A stretch of DNA of 64,000 bases from Bradyrhizobium lablabi (GTDB lineage: Bacteria > Pseudomonadota > Alphaproteobacteria > Rhizobiales > Xanthobacteraceae): the NCBI RefSeq assembly GCF_018131005.1, contig NZ_JAFCJK010000006.1, positions 434,001 to 498,000 of the forward strand, given 5' to 3'. Shown in pieces: positions 54,873 to 63,177 of the stretch (positions are counted from its first letter, which is position 1; the number at the start of each line of letters is the position of its first letter). The position numbers and the translations under genes were made by a program. The notes under the pieces were generated by a model. The model was not told where the DNA came from. It was given only the letters and a program-made list of their open reading frames with translations, and searched no databases.

Positions 54873-56081
54873 TTGACTGCGACTGAAAAATCGGAGCGCT
54901 TGGCTCCGGCGACCGGCCTCAAGCGCCATTTACCGCACCGCGGCCTCGCGCCGCTCGGCCTTGTGTTCGCGCTGGCGCTCACCGGCTGCGGAGACAAGCC
55001 GCAGCCGCAGGCGGCGCAGCCGCCGGCCGTCACCATCGCGCAGCCGGTCAAGCGCACGGTAACCGATTGGGACGAATTCACCGGGCGCTTCGAGGCGATC
55101 GAGGAGGTCCAGATCCGCGCCCGTGTCGGCGGCTTCGTTACCTCGGTCGAATTCAAGGACGGCGCCATCGTCCGCGCCGGCGACCTGCTTTATGTCATCG
55201 ACCCCCGACCGTTCGAAGCCGTTGCCCTTCAAGCAGACGGCCAGCTTGCGGATGCGCGTGCCAAGGTGGAGCTTGCCAAGCGCGAGCTCGACCGCGGCCT
55301 GAACCTGGTGCAGACCAGTGCAGTCTCCGAGCAGGTCGTCGACCAGCGCCGTCAAGCCCTGCAGGCCGCGCACGCGGCCGAGATGCAGGCCGAAGGCGCG
55401 CTGAAGGCTGCCAAGCTCAACATCGAATTCACCCATGTGATCGCGCCGATCGCCGGCCGCGTCAGCCGCCATCTCGTCACCCCGGGGAATCTCGTCCAGG
55501 GCGCGGAGGGCGGCGCGACGCTGCTCACCTCGATCGTCTCGCTCGATCCGATCTACATCTATTTCGACGTCGACGAGGCGACCTATCTGAAGAACAACCG
55601 GCTCTGGTTCGAGGGCAGGCGCCCGAGCTCGCGCGACACGGCGAACCCGGTGGAGGTGTTGCTTTCAGGGGAGACCAAGCCCTCGCATGAGGGCAAGATG
55701 GATTTCCTCGACAATCGACTGGATGTCTCGACCGCAACGCTGCGCAGCCGTGCGATCATCCCGAACAAGGACCTCTCGATCCTTCCCGGACAGTTCGGCC
55801 GCGTCCGGCTGATCGGCAGCGCGCCCTACGAGGCACTGCTGATCCCGGACACCGCTGTTGCCACCGACCAGTCGCGCAAGATCGTGTTCGTGGTCAAGGA
55901 CGACAACACGGTCGAGGCGAAGTCCGTGACGCTCGGGCCACTCGATGAGGGCCTGCGGGTGATCCGCGAAGGCATCAAGGCGGAAGACCGCGTAATCGTC
56001 GACGGCCTGCAGCGCGCCCGTGTTGGCGCCAAGGTGACACCGCAAGTGGCGCACGCGGCGCCGGCCGGTGCCAAGCCATGA
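54873..56081 (+). CDS. RND efflux periplasmic adaptor (membrane fusion) lipoprotein
   Basis: The 402-aa adaptor links the RND pump to an outer-membrane channel. A TTG start at 54873 follows GGGAGACGGA and yields a lipoprotein signal with C39 in LALTGCG. The mature part has the barrel-sandwich and hairpin segments (RVGGFVTSVEFKDGAIVRAG ... IEFTHVIAPIAGRVSR) of the AcrA/MexA type. Its stop overlaps the pump gene (ATGA). The regulator is not in view. Confidence 0.93.
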   Translation: MTATEKSERLAPATGLKRHLPHRGLAPLGLVFALALTGCGDKPQPQAAQPPAVTIAQPVKRTVTDWDEFTGRFEAIEEVQIRARVGGFVTSVEFKDGAIVRAGDLLYVIDPRPFEAVALQADGQLADARAKVELAKRELDRGLNLVQTSAVSEQVVDQRRQALQAAHAAEMQAEGALKAAKLNIEFTHVIAPIAGRVSRHLVTPGNLVQGAEGGATLLTSIVSLDPIYIYFDVDEATYLKNNRLWFEGRRPSSRDTANPVEVLLSGETKPSHEGKMDFLDNRLDVSTATLRSRAIIPNKDLSILPGQFGRVRLIGSAPYEALLIPDTAVATDQSRKIVFVVKDDNTVEAKSVTLGPLDEGLRVIREGIKAEDRVIVDGLQRARVGAKVTPQVAHAAPAGAKP

Positions 56082-59000
56082 ATCTCGGCAGGCTCTCCAT
56101 CAACCAGCCGATCCTCGCGATGGTGTTGTCCATCGTGTTGTTGATCGTCGGCGCCATCGCCTATCCCACGCTGCCGGTCTCCGAATATCCGCAGGTGGTG
56201 CCGCCGACCGTCGTCGTCACCACGCAATATCCGGGCGCATCGGCGCAAACCGTGTCCGACACCGTCGCCGCCCCGATCGAGCAGGAGATCAACGGTGTCG
56301 AGGACATGCTGTACCTCTACAGCCAGGCGACCTCGAACGGCCAGCTCACGATCACCGCGACCTTCAAGCTCGGCACCGACCTCGACAAGGCGCAGGTGCT
56401 GGTGCAGAACCGCGTCGCGATCGCGCAGCCGCGTTTGCCCGAGGAGGTGCAGCGCAACGGCGTCACCACCCGCAAGAACAGCCCTGATATTCTGATGGTC
56501 GTGTTCATGCTGTCGCCTGACGACAGCTTCGACCAGCTCTACATCTCCAACTATGCGCTGTTGCAGGTCCGCGACGAGTTGCTGCGGCTCGACGGCGTCG
56601 GCGACATCCAGATCTTCGGCGCGCGCGATTATTCCATGCGGCTGTGGCTCGATCCCGACAAGCTGGCCAATCTCGGCCTGACCTCCACCGAGGTGATTGC
56701 GGCGATCCGCTCGCAGAACCTGCAGATCGCCGGCGGCCAGATCGCGGAACCGCCGATCGCCGACCGCGCGTTCCAGCCGAACCTGGTCTTCACCGGACGA
56801 CTGAAGGATCCGAAGCAGTTCGAGGACATCGTGGTGAAGGCCGGCTCCGACGGCCGCACCGTGCGCCTGCGGGACATTGCCCGCGTCGAGCTCGGCGCGC
56901 TGTCCTACACCACCAACAGCTTCCTGTTGCGCAAGTCGGCCGTCGGCATGCTGGTGACGCAGCGTCCCGGATCGAACGCGCTCGCGACCGCCAAGAAGAT
57001 CTCCGACACGATGGTCAAGCTGAAGGCGAGCTTCCCGAAAGGCCTCGACTACAATATCGGCTACAACCCGACCGAATTCATCGCGCAATCCGTCCATGAG
57101 CTGATCAAGACAATCTACGAGGCGATGGCGCTGGTCGTCATCGTGGTGCTGGTGTTTTTGCAGGGCTGGCGGCCCGCGATCATCCCGATCATCGCGATCC
57201 CGGTGTCGCTGGTCGGCACCTTCGCGGTGATGGCTGCGCTCGGATTCTCGATCAACAATTTGACGCTGTTCGGCCTCGTGCTGGCCGTCGGCATCGTGGT
57301 CGACGACGCCATCGTGGTTGTCGAGAATGTCGAGCGGCATCTCGGGCACGGCCTGAGCCGGCGCGACGCCGCGCTGAGGACGATGGAGGAGGTCGGCGGC
57401 GCGCTGGTCTCGATCGCACTGGTGCTGTGTGCCGTGTTCGTCCCGACCGCGTTCCTCGGCGGCATCTCGGGCCAGTTCTTCCAGCAATTCGCCGTCACCA
57501 TTGCGGTCGCAACCGCGATCTCCTGCTTCTGCTCGTTGACGCTGTCGCCGGCGCTGGCCTCGCAGATCCTTACTCCCCACCAGGAGAAGCAACCGCCGGC
57601 ACGCTGGAATGTCATCGCCCGCGGCTGGGAGAAATTCACCGCGGTCTTCAACCGTATTTTCGATCGCCTGTCGCATGGCTATGCCGCCGCGGCCGACTTT
57701 GTGATCCGGCACACGGCGGTGATGCTCGCGATCTATGTCGCTCTGATCGGCAGCGCCGGCTGGCTTCTGGCGACCACACCGCAAGGCTTCATTCCGGCGC
57801 AGGATCGCGGCTACATCATCGTCTCGGTGCAATTGCCAGGCGCGGCGTCGCTCGCCCGCACCACGACGGTGGTGCGCGAGATCGAGCGAATCGCGCTGGA
57901 TACGCCGGGTATCGTTCGCGTCGCGGCCTTTGCCGGCTTCTCCGGCGCGACGCGCACGCAGCAGGGCAATGCCGCGGCGTTGTTCCCGGTGTTCGACGAG
58001 CCGGAGGAACGGCTGAAGAAGGGCCTGTCGGCGACCTCGATCACGGCCGAGCTGCGCAAGCGCCTGTCCGTGATCCAGGGCGCGTTCATCATCGTGATAC
58101 CGCCTCCGGCAGTGCCGGGCATTGGCACCGGCGGCGGCTTCACCATCCGTGTCCAGGACCGGCAAGGCCGCGGTGCGGAGCTATTGGCGGCTGCGACCGA
58201 CGAGCTCGTCGCCGCCGCGCGCAAGTCGCCGAATCTCACCTCGGTGTTCTCGCCGTTCACCGCCAACACGCCGCAATTATTCGTCGACATCGACCGCATC
58301 AAGGCGCAGAAGCTCGGCGTGCCGATCGCAAGCATCAACGATACCATCCAGACCTATTTCGGCTCGACCTACGTCAACGACCTGAACCTGTTCGGCCGCA
58401 CCTATCACGTCACGGCGCAAGCCGATCTGCCGTTCCGCAAGGAGGCCGCCGACCTTGCGCGGCTGCGCACCCGCAATGCCGCGGGCGACATGGTGATGCT
58501 CGGCAGTGTGGTCGACTTCCGCGACACATCCGGGCCCGATCGCGTCGCGCGCTACAATCTCTATACGGCGTCCGAGCTGCAGGGAGAGCCTGCGCCCGGC
58601 ACGAGCTCGACGACCGCGCTCAACGCGATCAAGCAGCTCGCCGACCAAACGTTGCCGAGCGGCTTCACGTTCGAATGGACCGATCTGTCCTACCAGCAGG
58701 TCACCGGCGGCAATGCCGGGCTCTACGTGTTCCCGATCTGCGTGCTGTTCGTCTATCTCGTGCTCGCCGCGCAATATGGCAGCTGGACGCTGCCCTTCGC
58801 GGTGATCCTGATCGTGCCGATGTGCCTGCTGGCTGCGACCATTGGTGTGCGCATCATGGGGCAGGACGTCAACATCCTGACCCAGATCGGCTTCGTCGTG
58901 CTGGTCGGGCTCGCTGCCAAGAACGCGATCCTGATCGTCGAGTTTGCGCGCGACATCGAGCTCGAGGGCAAGCCGCGGCTGGAGGCGGTGATCGAGGCGT

Positions 59001-59251
59001 GCCGGCTTCGCCTGCGGCCGATCCTGATGACCTCGTTCGCCTTCATCCTCGGCGTGCTGCCGCTCGTGGTATCGACGGGCTCAGGGTCGGAGATGCGCCA
59101 GGCGGTGGGAGTGGCCGTGTTCTTCGGCATGCTCGGCGTCACGCTGTTCGGCCTGATCTTCACGCCGATCTTCTACATCGTGGTGCGCAACCTCGCCGAG
59201 GGGAAGAAGCCGGCGAAGCCCGCCGAGACGACGGCGTCCGCGGCGGGCTGA
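56078..59251 (+). CDS. RND multidrug efflux pump, inner-membrane subunit (AcrB/MexB-like)
   Basis: The 1057-aa proton-driven transporter has the full RND layout: 12 helices and two large periplasmic loops. The TM4 aspartate pair is in VGIVVDDAIVVVENVERH, and the family motif GYNPTEFIAQSVHELIKT is present. The HAE1 class usually exports hydrophobic drugs, detergents or solvents. No outer-membrane channel gene follows, so a TolC-like protein from elsewhere must complete the complex. Confidence 0.95.
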   Translation: MNLGRLSINQPILAMVLSIVLLIVGAIAYPTLPVSEYPQVVPPTVVVTTQYPGASAQTVSDTVAAPIEQEINGVEDMLYLYSQATSNGQLTITATFKLGTDLDKAQVLVQNRVAIAQPRLPEEVQRNGVTTRKNSPDILMVVFMLSPDDSFDQLYISNYALLQVRDELLRLDGVGDIQIFGARDYSMRLWLDPDKLANLGLTSTEVIAAIRSQNLQIAGGQIAEPPIADRAFQPNLVFTGRLKDPKQFEDIVVKAGSDGRTVRLRDIARVELGALSYTTNSFLLRKSAVGMLVTQRPGSNALATAKKISDTMVKLKASFPKGLDYNIGYNPTEFIAQSVHELIKTIYEAMALVVIVVLVFLQGWRPAIIPIIAIPVSLVGTFAVMAALGFSINNLTLFGLVLAVGIVVDDAIVVVENVERHLGHGLSRRDAALRTMEEVGGALVSIALVLCAVFVPTAFLGGISGQFFQQFAVTIAVATAISCFCSLTLSPALASQILTPHQEKQPPARWNVIARGWEKFTAVFNRIFDRLSHGYAAAADFVIRHTAVMLAIYVALIGSAGWLLATTPQGFIPAQDRGYIIVSVQLPGAASLARTTTVVREIERIALDTPGIVRVAAFAGFSGATRTQQGNAAALFPVFDEPEERLKKGLSATSITAELRKRLSVIQGAFIIVIPPPAVPGIGTGGGFTIRVQDRQGRGAELLAAATDELVAAARKSPNLTSVFSPFTANTPQLFVDIDRIKAQKLGVPIASINDTIQTYFGSTYVNDLNLFGRTYHVTAQADLPFRKEAADLARLRTRNAAGDMVMLGSVVDFRDTSGPDRVARYNLYTASELQGEPAPGTSSTTALNAIKQLADQTLPSGFTFEWTDLSYQQVTGGNAGLYVFPICVLFVYLVLAAQYGSWTLPFAVILIVPMCLLAATIGVRIMGQDVNILTQIGFVVLVGLAAKNAILIVEFARDIELEGKPRLEAVIEACRLRLRPILMTSFAFILGVLPLVVSTGSGSEMRQAVGVAVFFGMLGVTLFGLIFTPIFYIVVRNLAEGKKPAKPAETTASAAG

Positions 59252-59288
59252 AAAGGCCGCGCCCTGGAGCGTTCTATCTCCGCGACAC

Positions 59289-60155
59289 TCATTCTCTCGC
59301 AGCATGGGTGTCGTACCAGCCGGGCGGCGGGAACTGCGTCACCGGATTCAAATATTGCTTGGAACCTTTGAGGCGAAACACCTTCTCTTGAAGCTTGCCG
59401 ACCATATTGAACATGCTTTTGGCGCCGCCACCGAACAGTCCAAGGTCTCCATTGATTGCGTATCCACGAAATATGCCTTTGTAGAGTTCAATGGCTTCAA
59501 GTGCGCTGATCCATGTTCCAGGCAGCTCATTTCCGAAAAGACCGCTGCTTCCGTTCTTGAACCGCCAATCGACGAACTTTCCTTCACCCGGAATCGTTGG
59601 ACATTTCTGCATGGAGACAAGCGACTGATCGACTATTCTGTATTTCCGGTATCCCAGTTTTTCGAACGTCTCGAACTCCTCGATGAGCTTTTCCCAGCTT
59701 GTCTTGTCGGATTCGATGGATACGAATTTCGGGAGCTCGGAGAGGCCCTCCAGAGATGCCAACGCTTCGAGGTCATTGCCTTCAATGTCGATCTTGCAGT
59801 ATCTCGGGACACCATGCTCCTTTAGAATATCCGCCAGTTTAGCGGCGGGTATCGTCAACGTCCGTCCCGTACCTGCACCGAAACCCTTGTTTCTTTCGGA
59901 CCAGTCCGGGTTGGTCGTTCCCCACTCGGAAACACGATCGTCGACATAAAAGTTGACGTTTCCGGGCGATTTCGAAACTGCGACATTGACCACTGACAGG
60001 GCGCCCGATTTGACGTGCTCTGAAAACCGATTGGTGATGGATTCGCAGAATTCCGGCATCGCCTCTATGGCGACGACCCGAAATCCCTTGCTGAGATAGA
60101 ATTCAGTATCCTCGCCTTTGTGGGCGCCCACGTCGTAAATGAGAGTCTCGTCCAT
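59289..60155 (-). CDS. FkbM-family methyltransferase
   Basis: The 288-aa protein has the SAM-binding start LIYDVGAHKGEDTEFYLSKG, VVAIEAMPE, and the FkbM core (YCKIDIEGNDLEALASLEGL). Members methylate sugars or lipids in surface glycans and secondary metabolites. AAAGGA precedes the ATG at 60155. The DNA is visibly more AT-rich than its neighbours and the gene stands alone between unrelated units, so transfer is likely. The acceptor is unknown. Confidence 0.9.
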   Translation of the reverse strand: MDETLIYDVGAHKGEDTEFYLSKGFRVVAIEAMPEFCESITNRFSEHVKSGALSVVNVAVSKSPGNVNFYVDDRVSEWGTTNPDWSERNKGFGAGTGRTLTIPAAKLADILKEHGVPRYCKIDIEGNDLEALASLEGLSELPKFVSIESDKTSWEKLIEEFETFEKLGYRKYRIVDQSLVSMQKCPTIPGEGKFVDWRFKNGSSGLFGNELPGTWISALEAIELYKGIFRGYAINGDLGLFGGGAKSMFNMVGKLQEKVFRLKGSKQYLNPVTQFPPPGWYDTHAARE

Positions 60156-60613
60156 GGCTGGTCCTTTGCGAGTCGGAGGGCCAAGAGATTGACGATGGTC
60201 AACCCTTGTGCGGCGGCGATCGTCGACGCCGCGGCTCGGGCCGCGATTTCTCGCGCTGACGACACGAGGAATTCGAGCGATGCCGGCGAGCAAGCCGCTG
60301 ACATCAATACCGCTAATCGACAATCCCGCGCCCAGGCTTCGCCGAAGCGAAATGCGGCCGCGCCATATCGCCGCTGGGCGGTTCGATCTTGCGAATTTCA
60401 GCACAGTCCCTAAGGAAAGTGACAATTAAGGGGCTGTCCCACGTCGTCAGCAAGTTTGACGTCGCCCCAGTCGAGATCGTCCATTTCGGCTGTGGCTGCG
60501 CCACGCCGTCCGCCCATATACTATTGGCTGATCCGAAATAGATGGGCAGTTGCAGGGTTATAAAATATTGTTGCGCGGAATTTTCCGGATAGAAACTCTC
60601 GGGGAGACAATCA
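60156..60613. other. Intergenic region between divergent FkbM and binding-protein genes
   Basis: A 458-bp stretch with no credible gene. Around 60431-60470 an imperfect palindrome (GGGGCTGTCCC...GACGTCGCCCC) lies upstream of the binding-protein gene and could be an operator; support is weak. Confidence 0.35.
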
Positions 60614-61804
60614 ATGAAATCTGGATTCTTGGCCGCGGTCGCGGCCTGCAGCCTGTTGCTTGTGGCGCCGGCGTCGGCGCAGGGCGTCAAGATCGGCATC
60701 CTGAACGATCAGTCCGGCGTCTACGCCGACTATGGCGGTAAATATTCGCTCGAAGCAGCGCGGATGGCGGTCGAGGATTTCGGCGGCGAAGTGCTGGGCC
60801 AGAAGGTCGAGATCGTCACCGCCGACCATCAGAACAAGCCCGACCTCGCGGCCGCGATTGCGCGCCGCTGGTATGAGGTCGAGAACGTCGACATGATCAC
60901 GGAACTGACCACATCGTCGGTCGCGCTCGCGGTGCAGGAACTGTCCAAGGAAAAGAAGAAAATCGACATCGTGGTGGGCGCGGCGACGTCGCGCATCACC
61001 GGCGACGCCTGCACGCCCTACAGCTTCCACTGGGCCTATGACACCCGAGCGCTCGCGGTCGGCACCGGTGGCGCGCTGGTGAAGGCCGGCGGCGACAGCT
61101 GGTTCTTCCTGACTGCCGACTACGCCTTCGGCTACGCGCTGGAAAAAGACACCAGCGACGTCGTCACCTCGAACGGCGGCAAGGTGGTCGGTTCGGTTCG
61201 CGTCCCGCTCAACTCGTCGGACTTCTCCTCCTTCCTGCTGCAGGCGCAGAGCTCGAAAGCGAAAATCATCGGGCTGGCCAATGCCGGTCTCGACACCACC
61301 AACTCGATCAAGCAGGCGGCCGAGTTCGGCATCGTCAAGGGCGGCCAGAAACTCGCCGGTCTCCTGATGACGATCTCTGAGGTGCACGGCCTCGGGCTGG
61401 AGGCAGCCCAGGGCCTCGTCCTGACCGAGGGCTTCTACTGGGATCACGATGACGCTTCGCGTGCCTTCAGCGAGCGCTTCTTCAAGCGCACGAGCCGGAT
61501 GCCGAGCATGATCCACGCCGGCACCTATTCGGCGACGCTGAGCTATCTCAAGGCCGTCAAGGCCGCCGGCACCAAGGACAGCGAGGCGGTCGCCAAGAAG
61601 CTGAAGGAATTGCCGGTCGACGACGCCTTCGCCAAGGGCAAGGTGCTCGAGAACGGCCGCATGGTGCACGACCTCTATCTGTTCGAAGTCAAGAAGCCTT
61701 CGGAATCGAAGAAGCCGTGGGACTACTACAAGCAGATCGCCGTGGTGCCGGGCGACAAGGCGTTCTTCTCCGCCAAGGAAAGCGGCTGCCCGCTGACGAA
61801 GTAA
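60614..61804 (+). CDS. ABC transporter substrate-binding protein (Leu/Ile/Val type), orphan
   Basis: The 396-aa periplasmic protein has a Sec signal (FLAAVAACSLLLVAPASA) and a type I binding-protein fold (VKIGILNDQSGVYADYGG). It belongs to a different branch from the two proteins at 30.7 and 37.9 kb, lacking their YDDxxxPxKT motif. GGGGAGA precedes the ATG. No permease or ATPase is adjacent. The ligand is unknown; aromatic acids or amides are bound by many such orphans. Confidence 0.93.
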   Translation: MKSGFLAAVAACSLLLVAPASAQGVKIGILNDQSGVYADYGGKYSLEAARMAVEDFGGEVLGQKVEIVTADHQNKPDLAAAIARRWYEVENVDMITELTTSSVALAVQELSKEKKKIDIVVGAATSRITGDACTPYSFHWAYDTRALAVGTGGALVKAGGDSWFFLTADYAFGYALEKDTSDVVTSNGGKVVGSVRVPLNSSDFSSFLLQAQSSKAKIIGLANAGLDTTNSIKQAAEFGIVKGGQKLAGLLMTISEVHGLGLEAAQGLVLTEGFYWDHDDASRAFSERFFKRTSRMPSMIHAGTYSATLSYLKAVKAAGTKDSEAVAKKLKELPVDDAFAKGKVLENGRMVHDLYLFEVKKPSESKKPWDYYKQIAVVPGDKAFFSAKESGCPLTK

Positions 61805-61828
61805 CGCGAAACTGGCGAACCAACACGA

Positions 61829-61859
61829 CCGTCGTCCCGGCCATCGCTCGGGACGACGG
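61829..61859. terminator. Hairpin between convergent genes
   Basis: Perfect 11-bp arms CCGTCGTCCCG (61829-61839) and CGGGACGACGG (61849-61859) with a 9-nt loop lie between the stops of the binding-protein and MAPEG genes. It has no T-run, so it may be a dispersed repeat acting as a two-way terminator. Confidence 0.5.
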
Positions 61860-61873
61860 CGGAGTGCGGGGCG

Positions 61874-62266
61874 TCATCCATGCGCCACCCGCCACACTGC
61901 GGCGCCCAGCGAGCCCACCCACAGCGCGACGCAGATTAACGCCTGGATTGCAAATCCGGGACTGCGCCTGGCGACCGCCGCGCGATAGCCGATGAAATAG
62001 ACGATGCGGCCTGCGATCCAGAGCGCGCCGAGCGCTGCCGCGATCGCGTCGCTGATGTAGATCGCGAACAGCCATAGCGACGGCAGGAAGATCGGCAGCC
62101 ATTCCAGCGTGTTCATCTGGATGCGGAAGATGCGCTCGAAATCCGGATTGCCGGCGATCGCCGGCAGCTTGACGTCGTAGCGGATGCGGGCGCGCGCAAC
62201 TTGCGTCGAGGTGAAGAAGTAGAACGCGACTGCAAGGCAAGTGACGATGGCAGTGTAATGGTACAT
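61874..62266 (-). CDS. MAPEG-family membrane protein
   Basis: The 130-aa protein has four hydrophobic segments. RIQMNTLEWLPIFLPSLWLF and ALWIAGRIVYFIGY match the MAPEG pattern of microsomal glutathione transferases and related bacterial proteins. AGGGAA lies 8 nt before the ATG at 62266; longer frames upstream lack this. The role may be glutathione-dependent detoxification at the membrane. Confidence 0.88.
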   Translation of the reverse strand: MYHYTAIVTCLAVAFYFFTSTQVARARIRYDVKLPAIAGNPDFERIFRIQMNTLEWLPIFLPSLWLFAIYISDAIAAALGALWIAGRIVYFIGYRAAVARRSPGFAIQALICVALWVGSLGAAVWRVAHG

Positions 62267-62594
62267 CCGAGGCGTTCCCTCATGTTTCTGGTTGGGGCGG
62301 GTAGTCATACTCCGCGATCTCCGCTTTATCCCAGCAGCGGCGCGGAAGCAGACATTGCACGAGATCCAAGCAGGGCAGCTATTGTTGAAACTATTTTTTC
62401 TCGCTGACGCTGCATGTACCCAGGTGGCGGGGTTCAGCTCAACCAAAAGCGGTTATGTGTCGACATCGTTCATGAAGATGAACGGGATTCGACGAGAAAT
62501 TTCGCATTTTATGGCACAAGTGACCCTTGCGCGCCGGTCACGCCGAGGGCACGCTTGCCACGCGATTTCACAAGCACTTGCGGAGGATGCGGCC
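62267..62594. other. Intergenic region between divergent MAPEG and Cys/Gly-rich genes
   Basis: About 328 bp. The frame of the Cys/Gly-rich gene stays open far upstream, but no ribosome-binding site is seen before 62582. No operator could be identified. Confidence 0.4.
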
Positions 62595-63101
62595 ATGCCA
62601 CGGGTCAAGCAAGCTTCGAAGCAGAAACGCGCAACCAAGGCCGCCGCCGTCAAGGTGCTGGGTACTGCCGGTCTGGGGCTTTCGCTGGTGGGTCATGCAT
62701 CCGCATCCACGATGCCCACCGCCCTTCTCCCGCAATCTGACAATACCTCACCCAACCAGCGCTTCGTTCTTGGCGAAGAGGAAATGTTCGACGTCAGTCT
62801 CGCCACGTTCCATCTCTTCGATAGGGAAAATGTTGGCGGCGGCGTGCAGTTGGCCCGCGGCTGCGGCGGCTGCGGTGGTTGTGGCGGCTGCCGAGGTTGC
62901 GGCGGGTGCGGCGGCTTCCGAGGTTGCGGCGGTGGCGGGTTTATCGGCTGCCGAGGTTGCGGTGGCGGGTTTATTGGCTGCCGAGGTTGCGGCGGCTGCG
63001 GGATCGGTGGCTTCTGGTTCGGCGCGGGCTGCGTGGCTTGCGCGGGCTGTGGGGGTTGTGGGGGCTGCTGCGCATCCTGGGGAGCGTGCCGCTGGTGCTA
63101 G
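62595..63101 (+). CDS. Exported Cys/Gly-repeat protein, possible RiPP precursor or metal-binding peptide
   Basis: The 168-aa product starts at ATG 62595 with GGAGG exactly 8 nt upstream. Residues 1-20 are basic and are followed by a hydrophobic segment (VKVLGTAGLGLSLVGHASAS) like a signal peptide. Residues 55-80 are an ordinary folded or leader-like segment (VLGEEEMFDVSLATFHLF). From residue 90 to the end (79 residues) there are 20 cysteines, nearly all in C-G-G, C-R-G or C-A-G steps, with FIGCRGC twice. The leader-plus-repeat build recalls microcin-B17-like and other ribosomally made modified peptides. No YcaO, radical SAM or dehydrogenase gene is in view, so modification is inference; metal binding or disulfide cross-linking are alternatives. 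Confidence 0.75.
   Translation: MPRVKQASKQKRATKAAAVKVLGTAGLGLSLVGHASASTMPTALLPQSDNTSPNQRFVLGEEEMFDVSLATFHLFDRENVGGGVQLARGCGGCGGCGGCRGCGGCGGFRGCGGGGFIGCRGCGGGFIGCRGCGGCGIGGFWFGAGCVACAGCGGCGGCCASWGACRWC
62893..62991 (+). repeat. Tandem repeat of 27-33 bp inside the Cys/Gly-rich gene
   Basis: The sequence GAGGTTGCGG recurs at 62893, 62920, 62953 and 62983, with units of 27, 33 and 30 bp. All spacings are multiples of three, so the array can expand or shrink without breaking the reading frame. Confidence 0.75.
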
Positions 63102-63141
63102 CCATGATCTTCCGCGCAGGCGCTTCGCGTTTGTCGCGACG

Positions 63142-63177
63142 AAAAACCGCGACACACTTTTCCGGATCATGCTCTAG
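63142..63177. repeat. Dispersed repeat ending in CTCTAG, overlapping a stop codon
   Basis: The right part (CACTTTTCCGGATCATGCTC, then TA) matches the copy at 53293-53314. The preceding bases (GCGCTTCGCGTTTGTCGCG, 63119-63137) belong to the same element type. The TAG of the minus-strand gene at 63174 is the end of the repeat. Confidence 0.7.

Noticed and set aside
55826..58165. Minus-strand frame of 779 codons opposite the RND pump
   Set aside because: Antisense shadow, rich in His, Arg and Asp, with no start signal.
62893..62991. CRISPR-like spacing of a short repeat
   Set aside because: Units are 27-33 bp with no unique spacers and lie in frame inside a coding gene.
62748..63170. Minus-strand Ala/Thr-rich frame opposite the Cys/Gly-rich gene
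   Set aside because: Its repeats are the complement of GGC/TGC codons; the plus strand has the ribosome-binding site, signal segment and leader.
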